In this document: positions 34,007 through 41,949 of the stretch, piece by piece
How the letters are laid out: each line of letters starts with the position of its first letter
How positions within the stretch are numbered: position 1 is the first letter of the stretch
NCBI GenBank assembly: GCA_945862385.1
Contig: CAMAXV010000011.1
Location: forward strand, 1 to 64,000
Length of the DNA stretch: 64,000 bases
Direction: 5' to 3'
Source: Chitinophaga pinensis
Lineage (GTDB): Bacteria > Bacteroidota > Bacteroidia > Chitinophagales > Chitinophagaceae
Position numbers and translations under genes: made by a program
The notes under the pieces: generated by a model
The model's database searches: none
Seen by the model: the letters and a program-made list of their open reading frames with translations, nothing else
Told to the model about the DNA's origin: nothing

Positions 34007-34492
34007 CTACCGCTTCTGTGGGATTAGCACTTCCGGATATTGTTTTGCGATGGTGTCCATTACCGCAACTGACCAGTTGGCGAGAGCAAGCTTTTCTGCT
34101 TCAGTAAGCACCGCATCCTTATGAATCCAGGTATAACTATCCAAAGGCATTTCACCCTCTTTAACCATTTCATTGACCTCTTCCATTTTATGATGCGCCT
34201 TCCTCGGTTTGTAAGTCAGGAATTCATCAAAATTGAGTTCACCTTTTCCTTCATCAACATGATGATCGAGCCAGGCTGCAACAGGCTGTATAGAAGCATA
34301 CCAGGGATAAACAGTATTGTTGGAATGACAATCATTACATGCCTTTGTAAGAATGGCATTTACATCTTCAGGAACTGCATAGGCGTTCCCTATGTTGTTG
34401 GATGCAGGCCCGGAGGATATATTTCGAGCCGGACGGTAAAATTGAATAGCCACAAAAAGTATTGCCAGCCCGATCAGTATTTTCTTCAACAT
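34007..34492 (-). CDS. Haem-binding domain protein (cytochrome-like)
   Basis: A 161-residue membrane-anchored protein. An N-terminal helix (LKKILIGLAILFVAIQFY) anchors it facing the periplasm. The Haem_bd domain carries one c-type haem motif C-N-D-C-H (in LTKACNDCHSNNTVYPWY) and the conserved segments IQPVAAWLDHHVDEGK and LNFDEF; the tail has MPLDSYTWIHKDAVLTEAE with a candidate distal Met. Role as electron carrier or redox sensor is likely but untested. It lies 25 bases after the MurU-like gene and upstream of pdeM. Confidence 0.88.
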   Translation of the reverse strand: MLKKILIGLAILFVAIQFYRPARNISSGPASNNIGNAYAVPEDVNAILTKACNDCHSNNTVYPWYASIQPVAAWLDHHVDEGKGELNFDEFLTYKPRKAHHKMEEVNEMVKEGEMPLDSYTWIHKDAVLTEAEKLALANWSVAVMDTIAKQYPEVLIPQKR

Positions 34493-34517
34493 AGATTTTT
34501 TTTGAAATTTATGAAAT

Positions 34518-35243
34518 TTAATCGAAAAGTAATTCAGCCTTGTTCAGTGATTCTGGCTTCCCTACGTCTAGCACAAGGTCTCCCGAATGATCGAAACCCA
34601 AAATTTTGTGTTCCGCTGCCAGCGTCAGGTATATGTCAGTGATTGAGAATTTACCGGATTGTGGTAATAGGTCAAAAATTGCAGGATCAATGATATGGAT
34701 GCCGGAAAAAGCAAAAGCTTGTGTATTTTCTACTTCATTGTTAGCCCATTTAAACTCGCCTGCTTTAACATTTTGCCAACCTGCAAGCTGCATATCCTGA
34801 TCGAAGAGCAATTTACGAGAACTGTCTCTATTTGTAACCGCCAGTGTGGCCAGAGGATGGTGAGACTTGTGGTAGTTCATCATGCGCTGCAAACTGATAT
34901 TTGTCAGAATGTCTACATTCATCACTACGAATGGAACTGTGTCATTATCAAAATAATGCCTCGCGTAAGCCAGTCCACCGCCAGTTTCGAATGGACCATC
35001 TTTTTCATGCGATAAATGAATTCTCAGTTCAGGCATTGCGATCAAACCAACTGCAGCTTCCACCTGATCTGCAAAATGATGGGTGTTGACTACAATTTCC
35101 CTGATACCTGCCTGATAAAGGAAACGAACATTCCGCTCCAACAGTGTTTTGCCATTTACCTGTGCCAGTGCTTTGGGATGATTATCCGTAAAGGGCTTCA
35201 GCCTTGTACCCAAACCGGCAGCAAAAATCATGGCTTTTTTCAT
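34518..35243 (-). CDS. Nucleotidyltransferase, MurNAc-1-phosphate uridylyltransferase-like
   Basis: A 241-residue sugar-nucleotide transferase with the pyrophosphorylase signature AAGLGTRLKPFTDNHPKAL near residues 6-24, the metal/NTP Asp in VVMNVDIL, and FSGIHIIDP. Small GT-A enzymes of this kind include MurU, which makes UDP-MurNAc from MurNAc-1-phosphate. It follows a gene with an AmgK-like aminosugar kinase domain by 20 bases, the arrangement of the AmgK-MurU cell-wall recycling pathway, which supports a MurU role. ATG 35241-35243 begins the conserved MKKAMIFAAG; an open frame to 35285 overlaps the upstream gene. Other mannose- or glucose-1-phosphate transferases remain possible. Confidence 0.85.
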   Translation of the reverse strand: MKKAMIFAAGLGTRLKPFTDNHPKALAQVNGKTLLERNVRFLYQAGIREIVVNTHHFADQVEAAVGLIAMPELRIHLSHEKDGPFETGGGLAYARHYFDNDTVPFVVMNVDILTNISLQRMMNYHKSHHPLATLAVTNRDSSRKLLFDQDMQLAGWQNVKAGEFKWANNEVENTQAFAFSGIHIIDPAIFDLLPQSGKFSITDIYLTLAAEHKILGFDHSGDLVLDVGKPESLNKAELLFD

Positions 35244-35263
35244 GAAATGAAGTTGTGGTTTAA

Positions 35264-36721
35264 TCAGTAGCGCTCGTTCACCCACCCTTTGGCTTCCTGC
35301 TCAACATGGGTAACAACTGCTTTGATTTTGAATTTTTCTTCCAGATGGGCTGCAAGCCTGTCAGCCGCAAAAACACTCCGGTGTTGTCCACCAGTACAAC
35401 CAAAGCTGATGGTCAGTCCCTCGAAATCCCTTTTCAGGTAATCAGCAACAGAGATATCAACAATGCCGAAAACGTGTTGTAAAAAAGCAGGCATCTGGGT
35501 CTTCTGAAGCAAGAATTCCTGCACAGCCTTATCTCTACCTGTTTGCGTTTTATAAGCTTCAATTCTGCCAGGATTAAGGATACCCCTGCAATCAAAAACA
35601 TAGCCTCCACCATTACCAAACCTGTCTTCCGGAATTCCCTTGCGGTATGAGAAACTGTTAATCTGGATAGTCAACTTGGTATTTTCGTTGGCCAAAAGTG
35701 GCTCAAACCGACTCATCATATTGTCTGATACAATAGCCTGCAATACTTTCTGCAATGCAGGAAGCCTGATTGGGAGTGATTTATTTTCCAGGAACCATTT
35801 CAGGTTTTTCAAGGCGAAAGGAATGCTGGCAATAAAGTGTGGCTTTCGTTCAAACAAACCCCTGAAACCATAAGCACCCAGTGTTTGCAGCATCCGGATC
35901 AAAACAAAGCCGTCGTAATTATCCAGAAAATCCTTCCTGTCAAGCTTACCTTCTAACTGCATGTTAACCTGCTCGAAATAATACATTGCCAGATCGTCCC
36001 GCCATTCGTAAGGCATCTGTGCACGGGCCTGCCAGAGTAAAGAAGCAATATCATATTGCAATGCACCCTGCATACCTCCCTGATAATCTATAAAAAAAGG
36101 CTGGCCATCTTTTATCATCACGTTCCTGCTCTGACAATCCCTGTGCATGAAAAACTGATTTTCTTCCTGCATGAGGTAGTTGCTGAGCAATTCAAAATCA
36201 TTCATCAACAGGTTCTTGTCGTATGGCAAATCAAGTGCCCTGACAAAATAATAAAGAAAATAAAGTAGATCTGAGTATATGGCCTGTTTATCGAATGAAC
36301 GGGTAGCAATACAATTACCGTAATCCAGGTCTTTACCACCCTTCACCTGAAGTAAAGCAAGTGCATCACAGGTTTTCTTAAATAACTTGAACACCTCTTC
36401 TGAAAATCCTTCCTTGCGGATACAGTCAAATAATGAGACATTACCCAGATCTGATTGCACATAAAATTCACGACCCTCACCTTCCAGTAAGATATTGGGA
36501 ACGGGTAATGCCAATCCGGAAAAATGCTTTGTAAACTCAATGAATGCATTGTTTTCCGGAATATTGAACGGATTGTACGTGAGTATGTACGATTGATCAG
36601 GATAATTTATCCGAAAATACTGCCTGTTACTGCCCGCCTGAGCCAACGTTTCCAGCTGACAGGTCTGTCCGGGCTGCCATGCATTAATCTGATCAGAAAC
36701 CTTTTGAAATGCGTCTTGCAT
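35264..36721 (-). CDS. Fusion of AmgK-like aminosugar kinase and RapZ C-terminal domain
   Basis: A 485-residue two-domain protein. Residues ~20-330 form an aminoglycoside-phosphotransferase-like kinase: QAGSNRQYFRI, the catalytic loop HRDCQSRN (~192-199) and the metal-binding DYQGGMQG (~208). This matches AmgK/N-acetylmuramate kinases. Residues ~350-485 are a RapZ C-terminal domain: SFSYRKGIP, VFDCRGILNPGR, ETGRD-like QTGRDKAVQEFL and the signature SFGCTGGQHRSV (~438-449). Full-length RapZ of E. coli has an N-terminal P-loop domain and its C-terminal domain binds glucosamine-6-phosphate; here a kinase takes the place of the P-loop domain. It heads the operon containing the MurU-like gene. The C-terminal part may sense an amino-sugar phosphate. 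Confidence 0.9.
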   Translation of the reverse strand: MQDAFQKVSDQINAWQPGQTCQLETLAQAGSNRQYFRINYPDQSYILTYNPFNIPENNAFIEFTKHFSGLALPVPNILLEGEGREFYVQSDLGNVSLFDCIRKEGFSEEVFKLFKKTCDALALLQVKGGKDLDYGNCIATRSFDKQAIYSDLLYFLYYFVRALDLPYDKNLLMNDFELLSNYLMQEENQFFMHRDCQSRNVMIKDGQPFFIDYQGGMQGALQYDIASLLWQARAQMPYEWRDDLAMYYFEQVNMQLEGKLDRKDFLDNYDGFVLIRMLQTLGAYGFRGLFERKPHFIASIPFALKNLKWFLENKSLPIRLPALQKVLQAIVSDNMMSRFEPLLANENTKLTIQINSFSYRKGIPEDRFGNGGGYVFDCRGILNPGRIEAYKTQTGRDKAVQEFLLQKTQMPAFLQHVFGIVDISVADYLKRDFEGLTISFGCTGGQHRSVFAADRLAAHLEEKFKIKAVVTHVEQEAKGWVNERY

Positions 36722-36780
36722 AAGTTTGCAAAGTTACCTTTTATTCCGGAAGGAAAAAGCCCTTGGCGTATATTTGCCCT

Positions 36781-37311
36781 ATGCTTAAAAAAGCCATGGA
36801 TGAATTGCAAAGACTGAGCAGGGAGGATTTCCAGGCAGCCCCTAAAACAGGCATCACTGTTTTGCTGGAAAATGTAAGAAGCATGCAAAATGTGGGGAGT
36901 GTATTCAGAACATGTGACGGCTTCATGATTGAAAAACTGATTTTATGCGGATACACACCTCATCCACCCCACAGAGATATCAACAAATCAGCATTAGGCG
37001 CAACTGAAACAGTTAATTGGACTGGCATTACGGACATAATGAATGCCATTGAAAGCTTAAGGAAGGAAGATTACACAATTTATGCAGTAGAGCAGGTGCA
37101 TAACAGCATTATGTTGGATAACGCCAGATTTAACCCTGCTCAAAAATATGCACTTGTCTTTGGCAATGAAGCTGAAGGTGTTCAGGAATCAACTATCGCA
37201 GCATGTGATGGATGCATTGAAATTCCACAGTTCGGCAGTAAACATTCTTTCAACATCAGTGTTGCAACAGGAATAGTTTTGTGGGAAATGGTAAAACAAC
37301 TTAACGTATGA
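36781..37311 (+). CDS. TrmH-family RNA 2'-O-methyltransferase
   Basis: A 176-residue SPOUT methyltransferase. All three trefoil-knot motifs are clear: LLENVRSMQNVGSVFRTCDGF, LVFGNEAEGVQ and EIPQFGSKHSFNISVATGIVLWEM. The small size lacks an extra RNA-binding domain, so it is more like TrmL or a minimal TrmH; the target (tRNA position 18/34 or rRNA) cannot be decided. The ATG at 36781 is preferred over a TTG at 36763. A TATATTTG box at 36769-36776 lies just in front of it. Its stop overlaps the next start by 4 bases. Confidence 0.92.
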   Translation: MLKKAMDELQRLSREDFQAAPKTGITVLLENVRSMQNVGSVFRTCDGFMIEKLILCGYTPHPPHRDINKSALGATETVNWTGITDIMNAIESLRKEDYTIYAVEQVHNSIMLDNARFNPAQKYALVFGNEAEGVQESTIAACDGCIEIPQFGSKHSFNISVATGIVLWEMVKQLNV

Positions 37312-38219
37312 AAAAGCTGACAAACTACCTTTCGCTGGTTAAATTCTCACATACCATATTTGCACTGCCTTTCGCTTTAACCGGATTTTTTTTAGGCGTC
37401 CGTGAAATTTCGGATATCAAGGGAGGTAACAGCCTCGGCTGGTCTCTTACGGGAAATTATTTTAGTACGCATTACGACCTGTTTTTCTATGTTTTGCTTT
37501 GCATGGTTTTTGCAAGAAGCTCCGCGATGGCATTCAACAGGTACCTCGACAGGGAATTTGACGCAAAAAATCCAAGAACTGCTGTGCGCGAAATACCTAG
37601 AGGTGTAATCAGTCCGGCTGCTGCATTGCGGTTTACAGTACTCAATGCCATATTGTTCATTGTTGCTGCAGGCCTGATAAATACAACATGCCTCTACCTC
37701 TCTCCTGTTGCTTTACTCGTTATCCTGGGCTATAGCTATACCAAAAGATTTACACCCCTTTGCCACCTCGTTTTGGGTGTGGGACTGGCACTGGCACCGG
37801 TTGGTGCATTTATTGCAGTTACCGAATTTGCCAATGTTGGTATCATCCTGCTCTCACTGGCGGTAGCCTGCTGGGTGAGTGGCTTTGACATCATTTATGC
37901 CCTTCAGGATGAACAGTTTGATAAAACTCAGGGACTGAAATCAATTCCAACTATGCTGGGGCCTGTTCGATCGCTCTTTGTCTCTAAAATACTCCATATC
38001 ATAACAACTGCTTGCATCATTGTTTCGGGCATATTGTTTAACATGAACTTGCTTTACTTCACAGGAGCCGCTTTATTCTCTCTCATGTTGATCTGGCAGC
38101 ACCTTCTGGTAAAACCACATGACCTGAGCAAAGTGAATATGGCATTTATGACAACAAACGGACTGGCAAGCATCTTTTTTTCAATCGCTGCTTTGCTGGA
38201 TTTATTCATATTCAATTAA
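37308..38219 (+). CDS. UbiA-family prenyltransferase
   Basis: A 303-residue integral membrane prenyltransferase with about eight to nine helices. Both Asp-rich motifs are present: FNRYLDREFDAKNPRT (NxxxDxxxD) and DIIYALQDEQFDK (DxxxD). It transfers a polyprenyl chain to an aromatic acid; in Bacteroidota, which make menaquinone, UbiA-like members of this type are found in quinone-related or unassigned clusters. Annotated as 4-hydroxybenzoate prenyltransferase-like. It overlaps the methyltransferase by 4 bases and precedes ruvX by 3. Confidence 0.9.
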   Translation: MKKLTNYLSLVKFSHTIFALPFALTGFFLGVREISDIKGGNSLGWSLTGNYFSTHYDLFFYVLLCMVFARSSAMAFNRYLDREFDAKNPRTAVREIPRGVISPAAALRFTVLNAILFIVAAGLINTTCLYLSPVALLVILGYSYTKRFTPLCHLVLGVGLALAPVGAFIAVTEFANVGIILLSLAVACWVSGFDIIYALQDEQFDKTQGLKSIPTMLGPVRSLFVSKILHIITTACIIVSGILFNMNLLYFTGAALFSLMLIWQHLLVKPHDLSKVNMAFMTTNGLASIFFSIAALLDLFIFN

Positions 38220-38222
38220 ATT

Positions 38223-38636
38223 ATGGCTAGAATACTGGCATTGGATTATGGAAAAAAAAGAACCGGTATTGCGGTTACAGACCCACTGAAAATTATTGCA
38301 CAGGGACTGACTACGGTTGACACACAACAGCTTTTTGAATTCCTGAAAGATTACATTGGTCGCGAAGCCACAGAACGAATTGTAATCGGACTGCCCTTTA
38401 ACCTCGATGGCTCTCCTACAGATTCAACAGCTGCTGTTCAGCATTGCATCAGGAGGCTCAAAAACACTTTTCCCGATATACCTGTCACACCTGTAGATGA
38501 AGCCCACACCTCACGCATGGCAGGCAGGGCCATGGTTGAGATGGGTATGAAAAAGAAAGACAGACAAAAGGAGGGGATGATTGATGAAATTGCAGCCACA
38601 ATCATATTACAGGAGTATCTTAACTTTGCTTCATGA
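38223..38636 (+). CDS. ruvX: RuvX/YqgF Holliday junction resolvase-like nuclease
   Basis: A 137-residue RNase H-fold protein: ALDYGKKRTGIAVTD near the N-terminus with catalytic Asp, IVIGLPFNLDGS and VDEAHTSRMA, with acidic residues near the end (IDEIAATIILQEYL). YqgF proteins are linked to 16S/23S rRNA 5'-end processing and are also called Holliday junction resolvases. The stop overlaps the def start (ATGA). Normal length. Confidence 0.93.
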   Translation: MARILALDYGKKRTGIAVTDPLKIIAQGLTTVDTQQLFEFLKDYIGREATERIVIGLPFNLDGSPTDSTAAVQHCIRRLKNTFPDIPVTPVDEAHTSRMAGRAMVEMGMKKKDRQKEGMIDEIAATIILQEYLNFAS

Positions 38637-39211
38637 TACTTCCTATTACAGCCTACGGGCACCCTGTTTTAAGACAGGTAGCCAAAGATATCACACCTGA
38701 CTTTCCTGAGCTCAATACATTGATCAGCAACATGTGGGAGACCATGTACAAAGCCAGTGGCATGGGATTGGCCGCACCCCAGGTCAATCAATCCATACGG
38801 CTTTTTGTTATTGATACTGCGCAGGTTTTTGAAAACTACGACGAGGAAGAAAGAGCAGTGTTTGAAGGTGAAACAGGATTCAAGAAAATTTTCATCAACG
38901 CCAAAATCACTTCAAAATCAGGTAAAACATGGTCATGCGACGAAGGTTGCCTGAGCTTACCTGGCTTCAGGGAGGATGTAAGCAGGGAGAATATCATTGA
39001 AATTGAATACGTAGATGAAAACTTCATAGCACACAAGGAAACCTATAAAGGATTGAATGGCAGGGTAATTCAACATGAATATGACCATATTGAAGGGAAA
39101 CTCTTTATCGATCACATTTCCCTCCTCAAAAGAAAGATGCTAAAGAAGAAATTGGATGATATTACCCTGGGAAGGGTTAAAGCAGGTTATAGAATGCTTT
39201 TACCAAAGTAA
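38633..39211 (+). CDS. def: Peptide deformylase
   Basis: A 192-residue Fe/Zn hydrolase that removes the formyl group from nascent N-termini. All three motifs are present: GMGLAAPQV, EGCLSLPGF with the metal Cys, and QHEYDHIEGKL with the HExxH metal site. An insert typical of Bacteroidota deformylases lies before motif II (NYDEEERAVFEGETGFKK). It overlaps ruvX by 4 bases and ends the operon. Confidence 0.97.
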   Translation: MILPITAYGHPVLRQVAKDITPDFPELNTLISNMWETMYKASGMGLAAPQVNQSIRLFVIDTAQVFENYDEEERAVFEGETGFKKIFINAKITSKSGKTWSCDEGCLSLPGFREDVSRENIIEIEYVDENFIAHKETYKGLNGRVIQHEYDHIEGKLFIDHISLLKRKMLKKKLDDITLGRVKAGYRMLLPK

Positions 39212-39214
39212 AAA

Positions 39215-39242
39215 TAATGGATGAGCCTGGGCTCATCCATTA
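39215..39242 (-). terminator. Convergent terminator between def and glucan phosphorylase
   Basis: A perfect 12-base stem, TAATGGATGAGC (39215-39226) and GCTCATCCATTA (39231-39242), with a CTGG loop. Read on the minus strand it is followed by TTTT and it overlaps the phosphorylase stop codon. It may serve both convergent genes. Confidence 0.75.
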
Positions 39243-40894
39243 TACAATAAGTCATAGTACTCAGCTGCCATTCTGTTGGAGTCAAATTTGAAACGAACAT
39301 CCTTCATGCCATTCTGAACGATTTGCCTCCAGGTATGCGGTGCGTCATAATAAATAGGCAGAACTTCCTCTTTTAGTATTCTGTACATTTCATCCAGGTC
39401 ATACTGATCCTGATCGTGTACATGCATATTTTCATAATCCTGCGGAGGAACTACAAATCCATTGTTACCGTGGTTAATAAATTCAACAATCCAACCATCA
39501 TTTGTTGAAACATTTACTGCGCCATTCATGGCAGCTGTCATACCACTTGTACCTGATGCCTCCCGGGGTACCCTCGGATTATTCAACCAGGCATCTGATG
39601 CCTGTTTGAGCCTTTTACTCAGTCCCAGCTCATAGCCAGTGCAAACTGCCATGTTATCGTATGCTTTGCTCAGGTGAACGAGGTGATTAAACTCTGTTAT
39701 AGCAGGGTAATCTACCGGGTACGGCTTACCCGCCCAGATAATCTGAACCGGATATCGGGAATCACTTAACAATGCTTCAAACCTCGCCCGGTCTCTTGTG
39801 AGTAAATCTGCCCTTTTGTATCCGGCAAAACGTCTAGCCCAAACAATCGTGAACACATCTGGATTCATGAGTTTACCCGTTTGATCTGCTACCAGATCAA
39901 AGGCCCTTTTCTTGAGGAACCGCTTACGGTCTATAAAACGTTCATCATTTTGCTCATCCATGGCAAAATACAACTGCTTATCAGCCCAGTAACGCCAGTT
40001 TTGTGCGTTGGTAATATGGATAATCGGACAAACACCTTCGTTTTTGTTCCACATCTTGCGACTGACATGTCCGTGCAATTCAGAAACTGCATTGGATAAC
40101 CTCGCGAAACGAAGCGCTACCAAAGAATGGTTAAACTGATCATCGTGTATTCCGGTAATCTCACGTACTTTTTCCAGCGGCATTCCGCAGAAATAAGACA
40201 TTTTATTACAGAGGTAAATGTCGTGTTTTTCATTGCCGGCCTCTTCAGGTGTATGTGTTGTAAACACCAGTTGCTCTTTAAGGGCTTTAAGGTCGCCACC
40301 ATTTTTGTTCAGCAAATAAAACGCAGCAGAAATGGCATGCGCTTCGTTCAGGTGATAAACATCAGGCTTGAAACCCAACTCGTCGATTAATTTCGCACCA
40401 CCAACACCCAGCAGAATAAACTGCGCTACCTTGGTAGCAACATTGGCATCATAAAGGCGATGTGTTATGGTCTGAGAAACATAATCATTTTCAGGGCAAT
40501 CCGTACTTAGTAGGAAAAGCGGAGCGGATTTGAATGTTTCCGGATTCAGATAAAAAACTTTCACCCAAACCGGTGCATCATGTATCATGATCTGGAATTT
40601 TATACCCGTATCTTCCAGAAAATTATAAATTTTTTCATTCCACTGAACCTGCAGGGTAAGATCCTGATTCCTGGCCTGATCATAATAACCATACTTCCAC
40701 AGGATGCCAACACCAATCAGATTCTGACGCAGCTCATATGCACTCCTCAGGTGAGAACCCGAAAGAAAACCCAATCCACCGCTATAAATTTTCAGTGGCT
40801 GGTGTACAGCAAACTCCATGGAGAAATAAGCTGCTTTTTTGGCATATCGTGAATCAGTGGCGAACGGTATGGAATAGTCACGAAAGTTTGTCAT
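39233..40894 (-). CDS. Alpha-glucan phosphorylase (GT35), short form
   Basis: A 553-residue glucan phosphorylase that releases glucose-1-phosphate from glycogen or maltodextrin. Seen: AAYFSMEFAVHQPLKIYSGGLGFLSG at the N-terminus, HLNEAHA, FTTHTPEEAGNEKHD, VWARRFAGYKRADLL and the C-terminal EASGTSGMTAAMNGAVNVSTNDGWIVE cofactor region. It belongs to the shorter archaeal/bacterial branch lacking the large N-terminal regulatory region of muscle or E. coli GlgP (~815-840). PLP is the family cofactor. It stands alone on the minus strand. Confidence 0.94.
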   Translation of the reverse strand: MTNFRDYSIPFATDSRYAKKAAYFSMEFAVHQPLKIYSGGLGFLSGSHLRSAYELRQNLIGVGILWKYGYYDQARNQDLTLQVQWNEKIYNFLEDTGIKFQIMIHDAPVWVKVFYLNPETFKSAPLFLLSTDCPENDYVSQTITHRLYDANVATKVAQFILLGVGGAKLIDELGFKPDVYHLNEAHAISAAFYLLNKNGGDLKALKEQLVFTTHTPEEAGNEKHDIYLCNKMSYFCGMPLEKVREITGIHDDQFNHSLVALRFARLSNAVSELHGHVSRKMWNKNEGVCPIIHITNAQNWRYWADKQLYFAMDEQNDERFIDRKRFLKKRAFDLVADQTGKLMNPDVFTIVWARRFAGYKRADLLTRDRARFEALLSDSRYPVQIIWAGKPYPVDYPAITEFNHLVHLSKAYDNMAVCTGYELGLSKRLKQASDAWLNNPRVPREASGTSGMTAAMNGAVNVSTNDGWIVEFINHGNNGFVVPPQDYENMHVHDQDQYDLDEMYRILKEEVLPIYYDAPHTWRQIVQNGMKDVRFKFDSNRMAAEYYDLLYNG

Positions 40895-40988
40895 GCCTGA
40901 TCGGTTTTAATGAGCTTGCAAGATAATCTTTTTTTGAGGAAAGTGGCAGATTTAATGTGTTTAATCTACACAAACGTTTGCAGTGATT

Positions 40989-40996
40989 TACTTTTG
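40989..40996 (+). promoter_or_regulatory. -7 promoter element before the orphan lipoprotein
   Basis: TACTTTTG matches TAnnTTTG and lies 22 bases before the start at 41019. A TTTG is only 8 bases upstream of it, too near for a standard -33 box. Confidence 0.35.
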
Positions 40997-41018
40997 TAAA
41001 TATTTATTACCTTGAATT

Positions 41019-41948
41019 ATGCGATACCTATACATTGGCATTTTATGTTGTTTGATACTAAGCAGCTGCAAACAAACCGCAGAGGATATTAACAGTGCAG
41101 AAAACCCTGAAGTAAGTGATTTTGTCGCTTCATTTCGGGAAATTCAGCTACCTGTTCAGTTCAACAACAGAGATTTAAAAAAGCTATCTTCCGATAGTTT
41201 TTTCATCAAATCTGCTGTTATTCGTAAGTTCATACCTGATAGTTTATTCAAAAGCGAATTCAAAGCCTCGGATAAAATAAAATTCTTCAGAACTGGGAGA
41301 ATCAAGGCAGACGAAACAAAAGAGACCTATTTATTTTTGGTTGCTGAACAAAAAACCAGGTCTTGGGCATATGTCATTTGTTTTGATGAAAACCTTGATT
41401 ACAAAACCGGTATGTTATTAACCAGCAACGAAGTAGCCGATAACATTTCTGAAGAGGCAAGCCTGGATAAGCGACTGACCATCATCAAAACAAGATCAAG
41501 AAATTCAAAAGATGGGAAAAACATATACAATAAGAGTGCCTATGTCTACAATACGGAAGGCTTATTTACATTGATTCTTACAGAGAGCAATGAACCTGTT
41601 GATCAACAAACTGTATACAATCCGATAGATACACTTGCCGCAAAGGATCCGTTGAGTGGGGATTATAAAAAAGATAAATCCAATTTTGTTTCAATAAGAG
41701 ATGGAGGAAAACCTGGTAAACTGAACTTTTTCATCCACATAGAAAAACCAAATGGAAATTGTGATGGTAGCCTGCGTGGAGATATTACGATGGTCAAACC
41801 AAAGACTTATCATTTCAGCAAGGCAGACGACCATTGCATGCTTGAATTTACATTCTCAGGCAAAAACAACCTTCAAGTCAGAGAGCTGGAGGCATGTGGA
41901 AACCACAGAGGTGTGCGGTGTTCTTTTGATGGCAAGTACAAAAAATAA
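41019..41948 (+). CDS. Unrecognised lipoprotein
   Basis: A 309-residue protein with a lipoprotein signal peptide (MRYLYIGILCCLILSSC, lipobox LSSC with Cys17). I do not recognise a family. Two mid-protein regions suggest beta-rich repeats (KETYLFLVAEQKTRSWAYVICFDENL; SAYVYNTEGLFTLILTESN), and the C-terminal half has four Cys (NGNCDGSLRG, DDHCMLEF, LEACGNHRGVRCSF) that could form disulfides. It stands alone between the phosphorylase and lysA genes, converging on lysA with a 1-base gap. Likely an envelope-anchored protein of unknown role. Confidence 0.85.
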   Translation: MRYLYIGILCCLILSSCKQTAEDINSAENPEVSDFVASFREIQLPVQFNNRDLKKLSSDSFFIKSAVIRKFIPDSLFKSEFKASDKIKFFRTGRIKADETKETYLFLVAEQKTRSWAYVICFDENLDYKTGMLLTSNEVADNISEEASLDKRLTIIKTRSRNSKDGKNIYNKSAYVYNTEGLFTLILTESNEPVDQQTVYNPIDTLAAKDPLSGDYKKDKSNFVSIRDGGKPGKLNFFIHIEKPNGNCDGSLRGDITMVKPKTYHFSKADDHCMLEFTFSGKNNLQVRELEACGNHRGVRCSFDGKYKK

Positions 41949-41949
41949 A

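Noticed and set aside
36769-36776. TATATTTG before the TrmH-family gene as a full promoter
   Set aside because: It is only 4 bases from the start codon and no TTTG lies 19-21 bases upstream, so I mention it only in the gene entry.
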